Assembly (NCBI GenBank): GCA_947488295.1
Contig: CANKYU010000001.1
Location: forward strand, 980,183-1,044,182
DNA length: 64,000 nt
From: an uncultured Anderseniella sp.
GTDB taxonomy: Bacteria; Pseudomonadota; Alphaproteobacteria; Rhizobiales; Aestuariivirgaceae
Direction: 5' to 3'
The position numbers were made by a program, and so were the translations under genes. Below are positions 44,361-52,980 of this stretch, in pieces. Within the stretch, counting starts at the first letter, position 1. The number at the start of each line of letters is the position of its first letter. Under the pieces are notes generated by a model that made no database searches, was not told where the DNA came from, and saw only the letters and a program-made list of their open reading frames with translations.

Positions 44361-45651
44361 GATATCAAACAGGGTGGGCAGTTGTTCAAAACGCAGGCAT
44401 CTCGACCGGTCCAGCATTGTGAAATCTGGCATTCGATGTCTTTTGCTTTCAGCGTTTCTGTGGCCGTTCAGCATGCAGGCATCGGCCGAGTATCGATTGG
44501 GCGCGGGAGACCAGTTGGAAATCCTGGTACTCGGCATTCCCGAACTGCAGCGACGTGCGCCGGTTCAACCCGACGGCACAATCTCGTTTCCGTTGCTTGG
44601 TACGCTGGCCGTGGAAAACCGGTCGCTGCCCGAGATCAGGGCCCGCATCAAGGCAGCGCTTGCGTCGAAGGTGTATCGCCAGAGAACGTCCGGCGGTCAG
44701 GAGCAGGCGATCGTGATCGGTATCGACGAGATAACCGTGGCCGTGGCCGAGTACCGGCCGATCTACGTCAAGGGTGGTGTCTCGAAAGCAGGTGAATATG
44801 CCTTCAGGCCGGCGATGACGGTTCGCAAAGCAGTTGCGATGTCCGGCGGTTACGACCTTTTGCCCGTGAAGATCAGCAATCCGTATTTGAATGCGGCCGA
44901 TTTCAGGGGCGAGTATGAAGCGCTGTGGCTGGAATTCACCAAGCAGCAGGCCAGGGTGTGGCGCCTGAAGGCCGAGCTCGAGGATCGCGACATTGACGAT
45001 GAAACGGTCGCTCAGAAAGTACCGCTCGATGCGCCGATTTCGAGGGACATGATTACAAAAATCGTAGCCCTGGCCACGGATCAGCTTATGAGCCGGCGTG
45101 CCGATCATGAACGGCAGAAAGCGTTTCTGAAGGATAGCATCGAACAGATGGACAGACGGGTCAAAACGGTGTCGCTAAGGGAGGCGGAGGAAAAACAGGG
45201 TGCCGCCGCCGATACCAAGGACCTGGAGCGGATCGCTGCGCTGCATGCCAGCCGGACCCTTGTTCACAGCCGCCTGATCGAGGCTCGCCGCAATGTTCTG
45301 CTGTCGGTAACCCGAAATCTTGAAACCACTGCAGAACTCATGCAACTGAAGCAGCAGAAGACCGATCTGGAGCAACAGCTGGACCGCATTTCAGACGCAC
45401 GTCACATTGCCGTGCTGCAAGAGCTGGAAGACGCGACAGTTCGCCTCGGCGAAGTTCGCAGCAAGCTTCAAAGTGTCGGCGAAAAACTTCGATACTCGGC
45501 AATTTCGAAAGCCCAGTTTGCTGATGGTGACCTGAAAAAACCCGTCATCACAGTACATCGCAGGAATGGCGCGGGCGGGCAGAAACAGATCGTGGATGAG
45601 GCTTTCGAATTACAACCTGGTGATGTGATCGAGGTTGCCGCCGGCAGGTGA
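44347..45651 (+). CDS. Polysaccharide export protein, OPX family (ExoF/GumB-like)
   Basis: A 434-residue periplasmic/outer-membrane export protein. After a signal peptide ending near MQASA, the Poly_export domain opens with YRLGAGDQLEILVLGIPELQ and QPDGTISFPLLGTLAVE; an SLBB-like domain follows (PIYVKGGVSKAGEYAF, TVRKAVAMSGGYD). Residues about 190-390 are long helices or coiled coil, as in ExoF. No lipobox cysteine is present. ATG 44347 has GGAG upstream and fits the signal peptide; the frame is open from 44056, but that part shadows the propeller gene. With the ExoP-like protein it should form the trans-envelope exporter. Confidence 0.85.
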   Translation: MSINRISNRVGSCSKRRHLDRSSIVKSGIRCLLLSAFLWPFSMQASAEYRLGAGDQLEILVLGIPELQRRAPVQPDGTISFPLLGTLAVENRSLPEIRARIKAALASKVYRQRTSGGQEQAIVIGIDEITVAVAEYRPIYVKGGVSKAGEYAFRPAMTVRKAVAMSGGYDLLPVKISNPYLNAADFRGEYEALWLEFTKQQARVWRLKAELEDRDIDDETVAQKVPLDAPISRDMITKIVALATDQLMSRRADHERQKAFLKDSIEQMDRRVKTVSLREAEEKQGAAADTKDLERIAALHASRTLVHSRLIEARRNVLLSVTRNLETTAELMQLKQQKTDLEQQLDRISDARHIAVLQELEDATVRLGEVRSKLQSVGEKLRYSAISKAQFADGDLKKPVITVHRRNGAGGQKQIVDEAFELQPGDVIEVAAGR

Positions 45652-45668
45652 TCGCCGAGTGCCGGACT

Positions 45669-46991
45669 TCATTGCGACCGGATGATGCCATATATGCCCG
45701 GCCACAAGCCGAGCCGCCGGTGGATGAAAACGGCCATCGCCAAATTCCATAGGACCAGGGAAATCACGGTGCCCCATGCCGCGCCTGTAAGCCCGAATTG
45801 ACTGATCATGAAAATCGAGATGGTGACGTTGGCCGCCGCGCTCAGTGCGAGGATCGTCGCCGAATTGCGTTCATGCCCGGTCATTGCAAGCACCTGGGTC
45901 TGGGATCCCAAACTGGATGAAATCACCTGGCCGACAAGCAGTATCCGCAGGGCGTTTGCACCTGCAATGTACTCCGGTCCGAACCAGCTCAGCAGATACT
46001 CAGCCATCACGGCGAGAACCAGGGCGATGCTGGCCGCGGCGCACAACGACCATGATGCGGCGCGGATTATCAGTGCCTGAAGCTCTGCCAGCTGCCGTCC
46101 CGCATAAAGCCGGGCGATAGCTGGCGCAAACAATGTGTCAACGGCCGTTCGCGGCAAAACCGCGAGAAACGCGATGCTGAAAGCAAGGCCATAGATACCG
46201 GCGTTCCTGGTCTCTCCGACCCAACCCAACAGCAGCACACCGGTCCGGTTGAAAACGGCATCCATGGCGCCGACGACAAGAAGCGGCAGGGCTGCCTGCC
46301 GCCAGGCCCTTGCATCGTATTCGACTTCGGCAGTTTCGATCATCGCGGGACGCAACTTGCGCATTGCCACATGCGCCGTGCAAAACGCCAGTGTGGTGCT
46401 GGCAAGCGTTGCGGTCATGACTATCGATGCATCGAGGATCCATTTGAGCCCGAGGCTTGCGAACAATACAAAAGCAATCAGCAGTCCATCCCGCATGATC
46501 CGTTCTGGTGCCAAAGCTGTTACGACACCACCGAATGCGCGCACCGTGGCTGTACGCATCCACAGAAATGCCCACACCGGGACCACCAGGAAGCCAATAA
46601 TGAATGTCGTTGACAGTTCGGGTACAATCGTCTCACCGCGGATCATGATCCCGATTACGCCGATCATGATCACGAGGAGACCGACAATGCCGACACGGCG
46701 CTCGGAGTACTGGATGACACCACGCAACAAGGTCCAGGCGCTGTCGGATTCGTAAACTGATACAAAGCGCAGGAGGGCTACCTGGAAGCCCAGTGCCGCG
46801 CCATATGCGAGGACTGATATCCAGGCAAAGACATAGGCGTAAATACCAAACGATTCCGGGCCCAGCACGCGCGCGAGCAACAGCTGGGTCAGGAATGCGA
46901 GACCGGCGCTGCCAAAGAAAATGACAAATGCAGCGGCGCTGCCATAGGCAAGGCGCCGTTTGGATGCCATGCCCAGTATACCCTCACTCAC
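45669..46991 (-). CDS. Wzx-like lipopolysaccharide/oligosaccharide flippase
   Basis: A 440-residue integral membrane protein with about 12-14 helices of the polysaccharide-transporter (MOP) superfamily. The first helices read AAAFVIFFGSAGLAFLTQLLLARVLGPESFGIYAYVFA in pattern, with the family LLARVLGPESFG loop. It should flip the undecaprenyl-linked repeat unit to the periplasm. Start is GTG 46991, overlapping the ExoP-like stop (GTGA), or ATG 46970. The coupling to the copolymerase gene fits a Wzx/Wzy-type pathway. It converges with the OPX gene. Confidence 0.85.
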   Translation of the reverse strand: MSEGILGMASKRRLAYGSAAAFVIFFGSAGLAFLTQLLLARVLGPESFGIYAYVFAWISVLAYGAALGFQVALLRFVSVYESDSAWTLLRGVIQYSERRVGIVGLLVIMIGVIGIMIRGETIVPELSTTFIIGFLVVPVWAFLWMRTATVRAFGGVVTALAPERIMRDGLLIAFVLFASLGLKWILDASIVMTATLASTTLAFCTAHVAMRKLRPAMIETAEVEYDARAWRQAALPLLVVGAMDAVFNRTGVLLLGWVGETRNAGIYGLAFSIAFLAVLPRTAVDTLFAPAIARLYAGRQLAELQALIIRAASWSLCAAASIALVLAVMAEYLLSWFGPEYIAGANALRILLVGQVISSSLGSQTQVLAMTGHERNSATILALSAAANVTISIFMISQFGLTGAAWGTVISLVLWNLAMAVFIHRRLGLWPGIYGIIRSQ

Positions 46992-49018
46992 TCCGCCGCT
47001 ACCCTGACAGTTTCATCAGCGTCATCGGGCTGGTCGGCGGATTTCCTCGTGTCCTCCCTCAGCGGCAGGGGCGTCTGAGTTGCGCCATATCTGTTGCGGC
47101 GACTACCGGGCAGTTCAACAGTATCGCCATACTGGTAACTGGCATGGCGTTTCAGATTGACGTGCGTCACGACTGCGCGAACCCGTTCTGCTATGGTTCG
47201 GTCGGACCAGCCAAGCGACTGAAGCTCAGCAATGGCATTTTGGGCAACGTCGCTGCTGGTGCTGCCCCACTTGACCGCAAACAGAACCGTGTCGGCAACC
47301 GACGCCAGCAAGCTTGCTTCAGCAACGCCGAGCAACGGCGGACCGTCGATGACAATGAAATCATAGTGGCTACGAAGTTCGTTCAGCGTGTTCTGCAGTT
47401 TGCCGCCTGCAAAAAGCGTTACGGGATCAATCGGACCACCGGACATTCCGAGCACATCGAGTTTGAGCTCCGGAATGTGCTGGACGATGTCGTCAACCGG
47501 GCTGTTTGACTCGATCAGATCAATGATCCCGCCGGTTGTTTTCAACTTCAGCGCAAGGGCCACTGCAGGATGCCGGCAGTCAAGGTCGATCAGCAGAACT
47601 CGTGGATGCAGGCGTGTGGCATATGTTGCCAGGCTGGTGGCCAGCCTGGTTCGCCCTTCACCCCTGACACTCGAGCTCACCAGTACAATCTGGGGCGGTT
47701 TTCCCTGCGCTGCAAATTGCAACGATGCTCCAATGGACCGGATGGATTCGGCATACGCGGAGAACGGTTTTTTCAGAAGGTAGTCATGAGGCCGGGACTT
47801 GTGGAACCAGCTCACCCTTGGCACAAGCGTGGAGCAGGGAACCCCGAGCGCGCGCTGAACCTGACGTTTGCTGCGCAGCGTCCGGTCAAACCGCTCCCTG
47901 GTCACGGCGAGGACGCCACCGCCGATCAGCGACAGAATGATGGCCGGCAGAACAAAGTATTTTGGGTCCGCTGAACTCGGCCGTTCGGGTGGTTCGGCGA
48001 GGGCCAGAATACGGACGGAGGTTTCGGCTGTTCCCTGTTGACTGCGAAGTTGCTTCTGGCGTTCCTGCAATGTCACATAAAGCTGGGCGGTTTCGGAGAC
48101 CTCGCGTTGCAGCTTCCGGAGCGGGGCTGCCGGTGCCTGATTGGCGGAGGTGTAGTCCGCGTTCGCCAGCTGTTTTTGAATACTTGCCTCGGCCTTTTCC
48201 AGCGCGCTTTCGGTTTTCGCAATCCGGATATCCAGCGCGGCCAGTTCGGATTCGGCGGCCTGCCGCAATTTCCGGGCCTGTGCACCGACATAAAGTTCAA
48301 CGACGCGATTGGCGGCGGTTGCGGCCTGCACCGCGCTGTTCGACGTGTAGCGCACCGAGATGATGCGAGACTGGCGCTCCTGATCGATACGTAGCGTGCG
48401 TTCGAATTCGTGGAAGGCGGGAACCCCGGCTTCCGGTTCGATCCGGTTGCGCAGATCAGCGAGTACACCGGTGGCCATCTGCTGCAGTGTGGCAAGGAAA
48501 CCCATCTCCCGCTGTGTTGTGTCAACCTGTTCGGGTGTCGTTGCCTGCGGGCCGGCTTGTGTTTCGGATGCAGCGCCGGCAAACGCCGGGTCATCAACCA
48601 GGCTGGCAAGCACGGTGCGAAGATGATTGCGCGCAGCCAGCATCGTGATCTGCGTATCAATTGCAGAGGCATCGACGCTCGCAGGTCTCACGGCTGCGCC
48701 GCCAGCCGACTCCGCCCGTTCCGGTTCAACGACGATCTGCGCCCTGGCGGTGAACTTGGGCGGGATCAATGTCGTGGCGGCGCCGGCCAGAAACGCGCCC
48801 AGCAGCACCGTGGCGACAATGAGAACCCACCGCCTGGCCAACATGCCGAACAGGTGATGAATGTGAAGCTCCGGAGCTTGCTGGTCCGGCTGCCTTGTCC
48901 TGTCATCATACCTGTCACGGCCAGACTCGGATGCGAGTGTGTCGGATTGGCTGCGCTTGGTTTGCAATTGCGTCACAGCTCCACTGTCGGATGTCTTTTT
49001 GGTAGTTGATTTTGGCAT
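46988..49018 (-). CDS. ExoP/Wzc-like polysaccharide copolymerase with BY-kinase-type domain, altered Walker A
   Basis: A 676-residue inner-membrane protein. A Wzz-like N-terminus (LHIHHLFGMLARRWVLIVAT) gives the first helix near residue 65; a periplasmic coiled-coil region and a second helix near residue 350 follow; the cytoplasmic C-terminal domain is ATPase-like. Its Walker A reads SSSVRGEGRTRLATSLA, so the invariant lysine is Arg; Walker A' VLLIDLDCRHP is intact. The tail has only scattered tyrosines. GAGGA precedes ATG 49018. It should set chain length and couple polymerisation to export; kinase activity is doubtful. Confidence 0.86.
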   Translation of the reverse strand: MPKSTTKKTSDSGAVTQLQTKRSQSDTLASESGRDRYDDRTRQPDQQAPELHIHHLFGMLARRWVLIVATVLLGAFLAGAATTLIPPKFTARAQIVVEPERAESAGGAAVRPASVDASAIDTQITMLAARNHLRTVLASLVDDPAFAGAASETQAGPQATTPEQVDTTQREMGFLATLQQMATGVLADLRNRIEPEAGVPAFHEFERTLRIDQERQSRIISVRYTSNSAVQAATAANRVVELYVGAQARKLRQAAESELAALDIRIAKTESALEKAEASIQKQLANADYTSANQAPAAPLRKLQREVSETAQLYVTLQERQKQLRSQQGTAETSVRILALAEPPERPSSADPKYFVLPAIILSLIGGGVLAVTRERFDRTLRSKRQVQRALGVPCSTLVPRVSWFHKSRPHDYLLKKPFSAYAESIRSIGASLQFAAQGKPPQIVLVSSSVRGEGRTRLATSLATYATRLHPRVLLIDLDCRHPAVALALKLKTTGGIIDLIESNSPVDDIVQHIPELKLDVLGMSGGPIDPVTLFAGGKLQNTLNELRSHYDFIVIDGPPLLGVAEASLLASVADTVLFAVKWGSTSSDVAQNAIAELQSLGWSDRTIAERVRAVVTHVNLKRHASYQYGDTVELPGSRRNRYGATQTPLPLREDTRKSADQPDDADETVRVAAE

Positions 49019-49027
49019 TGGCCGTCC

Positions 49028-51049
49028 TCACCTAATGTTGAATGTCGATGACCCGGTCTGGTCAAGATTGTCCATGAAATGCGTAGCCGCCGCGTGCGGG
49101 GCGATTCTGTCGCGGCTGGAGTCGAGCCATGCCTGAACCATCAGGATTGCCCACAACTCACGTCCGCGGTCGCGGCGTCCGCTCAGGTGCTGGTCCCAGC
49201 ATTGGCGGACGCGGTCGCTGTCCAGAAAACCATCGGTTTGCATGCGTCGGCTGTGAAGCAGGTCGTGCGCCCACTCGCGCAATGGCCCCCGCAACCAGTC
49301 TCCAACCGGTACATTGAAGCCGTGTTTCGGGCGGTCGAACAATGCGCCGGGCAAATAGCGGTTCAGGACACGCCGAAGCAGCCATTTACCCTTGCCGTCC
49401 CGAACCTTGGCAGATGTTGGCAAGCGCCATGCAAACTCGATCAGCCTGTGGTCGAGCAACGGACATCGGGCCTCAAGGCTTGCTGCCATGCTGGCGCGAT
49501 CTGTCTTCACCAGAATGTCGCCCGGCAGATACTCGGCCATGTCGCGGTAAATCAGACGGCTGGTGGCATCCGGTAATGCGGGAATATGTCCGGCGGGTGC
49601 CGCGGGCGGGTCGCGCATCATCGAGATGGGGCCAAACCTTGTCAGCCGATCGTAGAATTCCTGTTCGTTGGCGACATCAAGGACATCTGCAAGCTTTTGC
49701 AGATTCTCGCTGCGGAGCGAATGTCCCAGGGTGGATGGTAACGGCATGCGGCTGAGCAATTGATCCCAGAAACCTGAACTCAGCGCGTTGAGCCCGGATG
49801 TCATTCCGGCGCGAACCGGCTTTGGAAGCCGAAAGACGGGCGCCAGGCGCGACTGCATTACGTGCCTGTTGTATCCGCCAAAACACTCATCTCCGCCATC
49901 GCCTGTAAGCGCCACGGTGACGTCACGCCGCGCCAGACGGGACAGAAGCAGTGTGGGGATCTGCGATTCGTCTGCAAAAGGTTCATCCCAGACACCGGGC
50001 AAATCGGGAATAACGCTGCGGGCTTCCTCCGAAGTTACATTGAACTCGGTGTGTTCGGTGCCGAGATGTTTCGCCACCAGAGCGGCCTGTGGCGCTTCGT
50101 CATAGTGGGTTCCCGCGAAACCTATCGAGAAGGTGCGGACGGGGCGAGATGACTGGGCCTGCATGAGGGCGACCAGTGTCGAGCTGTCGATACCGCCCGA
50201 CAGAAACGCGCCGACCGGAACATCGGCCACCATTCGCTGGCTGACAACCATGCGTAACAGATCGTCGAGTTCGGTTTCCAGTTCAGGCAATGATTGGCGA
50301 TATGGCTGGCGCTGTCCTTCTTCTGCGGTGCGGCGCAGCGACCACCAGCGGTGGGTGCGCTGGCGCAATCGATCCGCATTCGTAAACACCAGATCATCAG
50401 CGCTGATCGACAGCATTGCACCGGGCGGCAGCTTGAACACGCCGCGCCAGATGCAGTGGTTGTCGGGTATCCAGCCTTGCCGCAGGACCATCGCCAGTGC
50501 CTGCGGGTCTACCTGGGTTCGGATTTCCGGATAGGCAAGCAAACCCTTGAGTTCGGACGCAAACGCTATTCCGCCCTTAACGACACCGACATAGAGCGGT
50601 TTCTTGCCAATGCGATCCCTGGCGAGATGCAGAACGCGTTTCTTTTTGTCCCAAAGGCCCAGCGCGAACATTCCTACAAGCTTGTTCAATGCCGCTTCGA
50701 CACCGAACCGGTTAAACGCGGCCAACATGACTTCGGTGTCGCTGTGGCCGCGGAACCGGTCGCCACAGGCTTCCAGTTCACGGCGAATTTCCGTGTGATT
50801 GTAAACTTCACCATTGTAGGTGAGGACCAGGTTGTCGCCATGCGAATGCATGGGCTGGAAACCTTCCTCGGACAGGTCGATGATTGCGAGGCGCCGGTGG
50901 CCGAGTGCAATGCCGGCGTCACGGTCCACCCAGATGCCGGCACCGTCAGGTCCGCGATGATGCAGGCTGGTCGTCATCTGCTCAATGCTGGAAAGCCGCC
51001 TGGGATCAGCATGGTGAGATGTAAGGAATATGCCGGAGATGCCACACAT
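49028..51049 (-). CDS. Asparagine-synthase-like glutamine amidotransferase
   Basis: A 673-residue AsnB-type enzyme. The N-terminal glutaminase has nucleophile Cys2 in MCGISGIFL and MHSHGDNLVLTYNGEVYNH; the synthetase domain has the PP-loop FLSGGIDSSTLVAL and LTGDGGDECFGGY. It is longer than E. coli AsnB and matches the amidotransferases found in exosortase-A and other exopolysaccharide loci, thought to amidate uronic acids or related sugars. Here UDP-GalNAcA-type uronates are a likely target; inference. ATG 51049 is just after the O-antigen-ligase-like stop at 51056 on the same strand. Confidence 0.87.
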   Translation of the reverse strand: MCGISGIFLTSHHADPRRLSSIEQMTTSLHHRGPDGAGIWVDRDAGIALGHRRLAIIDLSEEGFQPMHSHGDNLVLTYNGEVYNHTEIRRELEACGDRFRGHSDTEVMLAAFNRFGVEAALNKLVGMFALGLWDKKKRVLHLARDRIGKKPLYVGVVKGGIAFASELKGLLAYPEIRTQVDPQALAMVLRQGWIPDNHCIWRGVFKLPPGAMLSISADDLVFTNADRLRQRTHRWWSLRRTAEEGQRQPYRQSLPELETELDDLLRMVVSQRMVADVPVGAFLSGGIDSSTLVALMQAQSSRPVRTFSIGFAGTHYDEAPQAALVAKHLGTEHTEFNVTSEEARSVIPDLPGVWDEPFADESQIPTLLLSRLARRDVTVALTGDGGDECFGGYNRHVMQSRLAPVFRLPKPVRAGMTSGLNALSSGFWDQLLSRMPLPSTLGHSLRSENLQKLADVLDVANEQEFYDRLTRFGPISMMRDPPAAPAGHIPALPDATSRLIYRDMAEYLPGDILVKTDRASMAASLEARCPLLDHRLIEFAWRLPTSAKVRDGKGKWLLRRVLNRYLPGALFDRPKHGFNVPVGDWLRGPLREWAHDLLHSRRMQTDGFLDSDRVRQCWDQHLSGRRDRGRELWAILMVQAWLDSSRDRIAPHAAATHFMDNLDQTGSSTFNIR

Positions 51050-51055
51050 ATGGAT

Positions 51056-52498
51056 TCAGCTCCTGTGACCGGCCTGCGCCGGGTTACGCTGTGCCGCACT
51101 TGCCAGTACCAGGCATGTGGCAATCACGAACCACAGCAGGGGATGCCGAAAGACAAAGTGAAACGTGCTGAATACTGCCAGACCGAACAACAGGGCAGCC
51201 AGCGAGGCCAGGTTGGCCCGGGCTGCGAGCAGGAAGGTAGAGATGAACAGCCAGCCGAAACCCAAAACCGCAAGAACTCCTCCCTGGGTGAACAAGTCGA
51301 GCAGTGTGTTGTGGGTTTCGAAATTTGGCACCGGGTCTTCGCTTGGATGCCGGACGTCGCCGCCGGGGTCTTTCAGATTGACGCTCGTTTCCTTTATCCG
51401 ATCCAGATGCGGCCCTGGTCCCAGTCCCAGCATGCCCGAGGACATTCCCACTCCGAGGGCGCGCACCCATAATTCGAGCCGCTTGGGCGCATCACGCTGC
51501 AGCGCGTCGCGATTGCTTTCGGCAAACTGCTGTTCGATGCTGCCCGGATTCTTGGTGATGATGCGGGCCGACGGAGCCGACAGAACGAGCACGGCTGGAA
51601 CCGCAAGTATGCAGAACCAGGCAAACGTCCACCGGACTCCCGGTTTCGGTGAGTTCGACCGCAACCATTTTACAATTGTGAACACCGCGAGCGCCGGACA
51701 TGCAACGGCCAGAACAAGCAGAAATGAATCGCTCCTGGTGAGCAGACCCGTTACCAGCGGCAGCACTGTACAGGAAAGGGCGACGGCTCTTGCGCCGGGC
51801 CGGACGGCCGTCTCGGCCAGGTGGAATGATACGAAAATGATCCCGATACATAAGAGTGCCAGCTGGTTGGGGTTTTCCGACCAGCCGCGCAGCCTGTCCC
51901 AGTACCAGGGATCCAGATGCGGGACATTCAGCAGTGTCCACGCGTGGGCCAGCTGCAGCGTCAGGAACGCCGATCCCAGCAGTGCCAGGAGCCAGGCTAC
52001 ATTGTTCAATCGCCTGGGCGCGGCCGGATCGAGGGCGCAAAAAAAGCTGATTCCGGCGACGAGAATGTAAGCCTGGATGTCGTGCTTCAGAAACGCCGGG
52101 TCATTTCGAATGCCCATGGCGTAAGTTGTCAGGGCCCCGATGCTCAAGGCGGCGGCGAACAGCAGCCAGAAACTCAATATCCGCATCGGTGCCGGCGTGA
52201 GCGGGAGATCCGACCTGCCCAAGCTCTGGATGGCTGTCAGCCCGAGCCACAGGGCGAAGCAGATTTCGCCAGGACCGATTGCGCCGCCTGCCATCCGCAA
52301 CTGAGATGCAGGTGACAACAACAATCCAAGGGCAAGTAAAGCATCCTTTGTCAATTGCGCCTCGCCGGGCTGCGTCTGGCAGAACGAAATCTTCCGCAGG
52401 CAAGCCTGAACGTCTGTTGAAACTTCCGGTCCGTCACCGCGCAGGCCTTCATCTTGCTTTCCATTGTCAGCTGGCTCATCGGTAGCTCTCTCAATCAC
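51056..52498 (-). CDS. O-antigen ligase/polymerase (Wzy/WaaL superfamily)
   Basis: A polytopic membrane protein of up to 480 residues with about eleven helices. The Wzy_C/O-antigen-ligase signature is visible in the large periplasmic loop: GMSSGMLGLGPGPHLD and later NFETHNTLLDLFTQGGVLAV with the conserved His. In this locus, with Wzx-like, ExoP-like and OPX genes, it most likely acts as the polymerase of the repeat unit. GTG 52498 opens the frame; the first membrane segment starts near residue 50, so a later start is possible. It heads the minus-strand run of amidotransferase, copolymerase and flippase genes. Confidence 0.8.
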   Translation of the reverse strand: MIERATDEPADNGKQDEGLRGDGPEVSTDVQACLRKISFCQTQPGEAQLTKDALLALGLLLSPASQLRMAGGAIGPGEICFALWLGLTAIQSLGRSDLPLTPAPMRILSFWLLFAAALSIGALTTYAMGIRNDPAFLKHDIQAYILVAGISFFCALDPAAPRRLNNVAWLLALLGSAFLTLQLAHAWTLLNVPHLDPWYWDRLRGWSENPNQLALLCIGIIFVSFHLAETAVRPGARAVALSCTVLPLVTGLLTRSDSFLLVLAVACPALAVFTIVKWLRSNSPKPGVRWTFAWFCILAVPAVLVLSAPSARIITKNPGSIEQQFAESNRDALQRDAPKRLELWVRALGVGMSSGMLGLGPGPHLDRIKETSVNLKDPGGDVRHPSEDPVPNFETHNTLLDLFTQGGVLAVLGFGWLFISTFLLAARANLASLAALLFGLAVFSTFHFVFRHPLLWFVIATCLVLASAAQRNPAQAGHRS

Positions 52499-52980
52499 TT
52501 TTGACGCTGTGGCACGCCGAACTGACGTGGAAACAGATGCAGCGCTGCTGTTCCTGCTGACCTGGCTCTACGCCGAATTCTGTTGTTTTTGCGCCGTCGA
52601 CAGCTTCGACAGCCAGCCGACTTTATTGATGCACAGATGAGCGCGCGTTACCAACGCACAGCAGATCAAAGTCCGGCTATTGCGGATTACCCACAATTGG
52701 GTACTGCCGGCGGCAAATGTGCCACTTCAGGAGCAATTGCAGTGGTTTCCCGGCCTCGGGAGACGCCTGATCGACCCCAAGTGGTAGTGCTTAGTAGTCA
52801 CACGTAACAGGTGCAGTTGCGGGTATGCTTTTCTCACCGATCCGTATCATGCGGCCACCCGAACGGTGTGCGGCTGGCGCGGCGGGGCCTGGTGCAAGCC
52901 GACTGGCGCACCCGAGTCTGGAGTTTCGCACATTAACGTAGCGGATGATTTGGCTCAGAAGTGAAGGAAAGTAAAACGCC
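52499..52980. other. Divergent intergenic region, no supported gene
   Basis: About 480 bases between the polymerase and the membrane SDR. It contains the near-palindrome TACCCA-CAAT-TGGGTA at 52688-52703, a possible operator. I find no copy of the duplicated LuxR-type leader here and no credible ORF. Confidence 0.4.
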
